Positions 11,217 through 11,257 of a stretch of DNA of 11,257 nt are shown here, one piece after another. Location: positions 1 to 11,257 of the forward strand of contig DVOG01000133.1 of NCBI GenBank assembly GCA_018713755.1. The letters are read 5' to 3'. Position 1 is the first letter of the stretch; every line of letters starts with the position of its first letter. Position numbers and translations under genes: made by a program. The notes under the pieces were generated by a model. It was not told where the DNA came from, ran no database searches, and saw only the letters and a program-made list of their open reading frames with translations. The DNA is from Candidatus Spyradosoma merdigallinarum (GTDB taxonomy: Bacteria; Verrucomicrobiota; Verrucomicrobiia; Opitutales; UBA953).

Positions 11217-11257
11217 ATGAAAAAAAATCTCGCCGAGCTTTTTGAAAACCTTCCCGC
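11217..11257 (+). CDS. Possible start of a gene running off the right edge
   Basis: An ATG at 11217 opens a frame to the end of the window reading MKKNLAELFENLP. The Lys-rich start and helical, hydrophobic-patterned residues look like a real N-terminus, but 13 residues are too few to identify a family. No Shine-Dalgarno is visible, as for most genes here. The preceding T-run and hairpin would end the tRNA transcript just before it. Confidence 0.4.
   Translation, partial: MKKNLAELFENLP

Noticed and set aside
10952..11220. Open frames on both strands over tRNA-Gln and the right-hand gap
   Set aside because: They run through a tRNA with a complete cloverleaf and give no recognisable protein.

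Overview
The window is GC-rich bacterial chromosome (roughly 60-65% G+C by eye) packed with housekeeping genes. It contains no phage, insertion sequence or CRISPR array. The gene set is alaS, folB, miaA, cdsA, a DUF2851 gene, a XerC/D-type recombinase, queF, thiL, an M50 protease, a TPR protein, queE, queD, two PEGA-type lipoproteins and two tRNAs. The form of QueD, the many lipoproteins and the general absence of Shine-Dalgarno sequences suggest Verrucomicrobiota (Opitutia-like) or a close PVC relative. This placement is inference, not proof.

Layout. Bases 1-2613 are a minus-strand cluster read cdsA > miaA > folB > alaS; alaS runs off the left edge. Bases 2702-3919 hold a plus-strand DUF2851 gene, divergent from cdsA and convergent with the next unit. 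Bases 3958-5306 are a minus-strand pair queF > xerC with an ATGA stop/start overlap. Bases 5439-6416 are thiL on the plus strand, apparently ended by a terminator lying in the 3' end of the convergent M50 gene. Bases 6447-9166 are a minus-strand unit queD > queE > TPR protein > M50 protease in which every junction overlaps. Bases 9332-10818 hold two minus-strand lipoproteins of the same architecture (signal peptide and lipobox, PEGA-like domain, low-complexity linker, short helical SHOCT-like tail). Bases 10903-11064 are tRNA-Thr(UGU) and tRNA-Gln(CUG) on the plus strand behind a good sigma70-like promoter. A new plus-strand gene may start at 11217.

Three of the queuosine-precursor steps (QueD, QueE, QueF) are present, in two separate operons; QueC and FolE are not in the window. 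ThiL (thiamine), FolB (folate), MiaA and QueF (tRNA anticodon-loop modification) and CdsA (phospholipid) are ordinary core metabolism.

The most striking signal is not a gene. The heptamer GGGAACG (often GCGGGAACG) and its complement CGTTCCC occur about 62 times by hand count in 11.3 kb, about one per 180 bases, against two or three expected from base composition. It appears on both strands, in genes and between genes, and in several reading frames, so it behaves as a DNA-level iterated word comparable to cyanobacterial HIP1 or to DNA uptake sequences. I do not know a described role for it.
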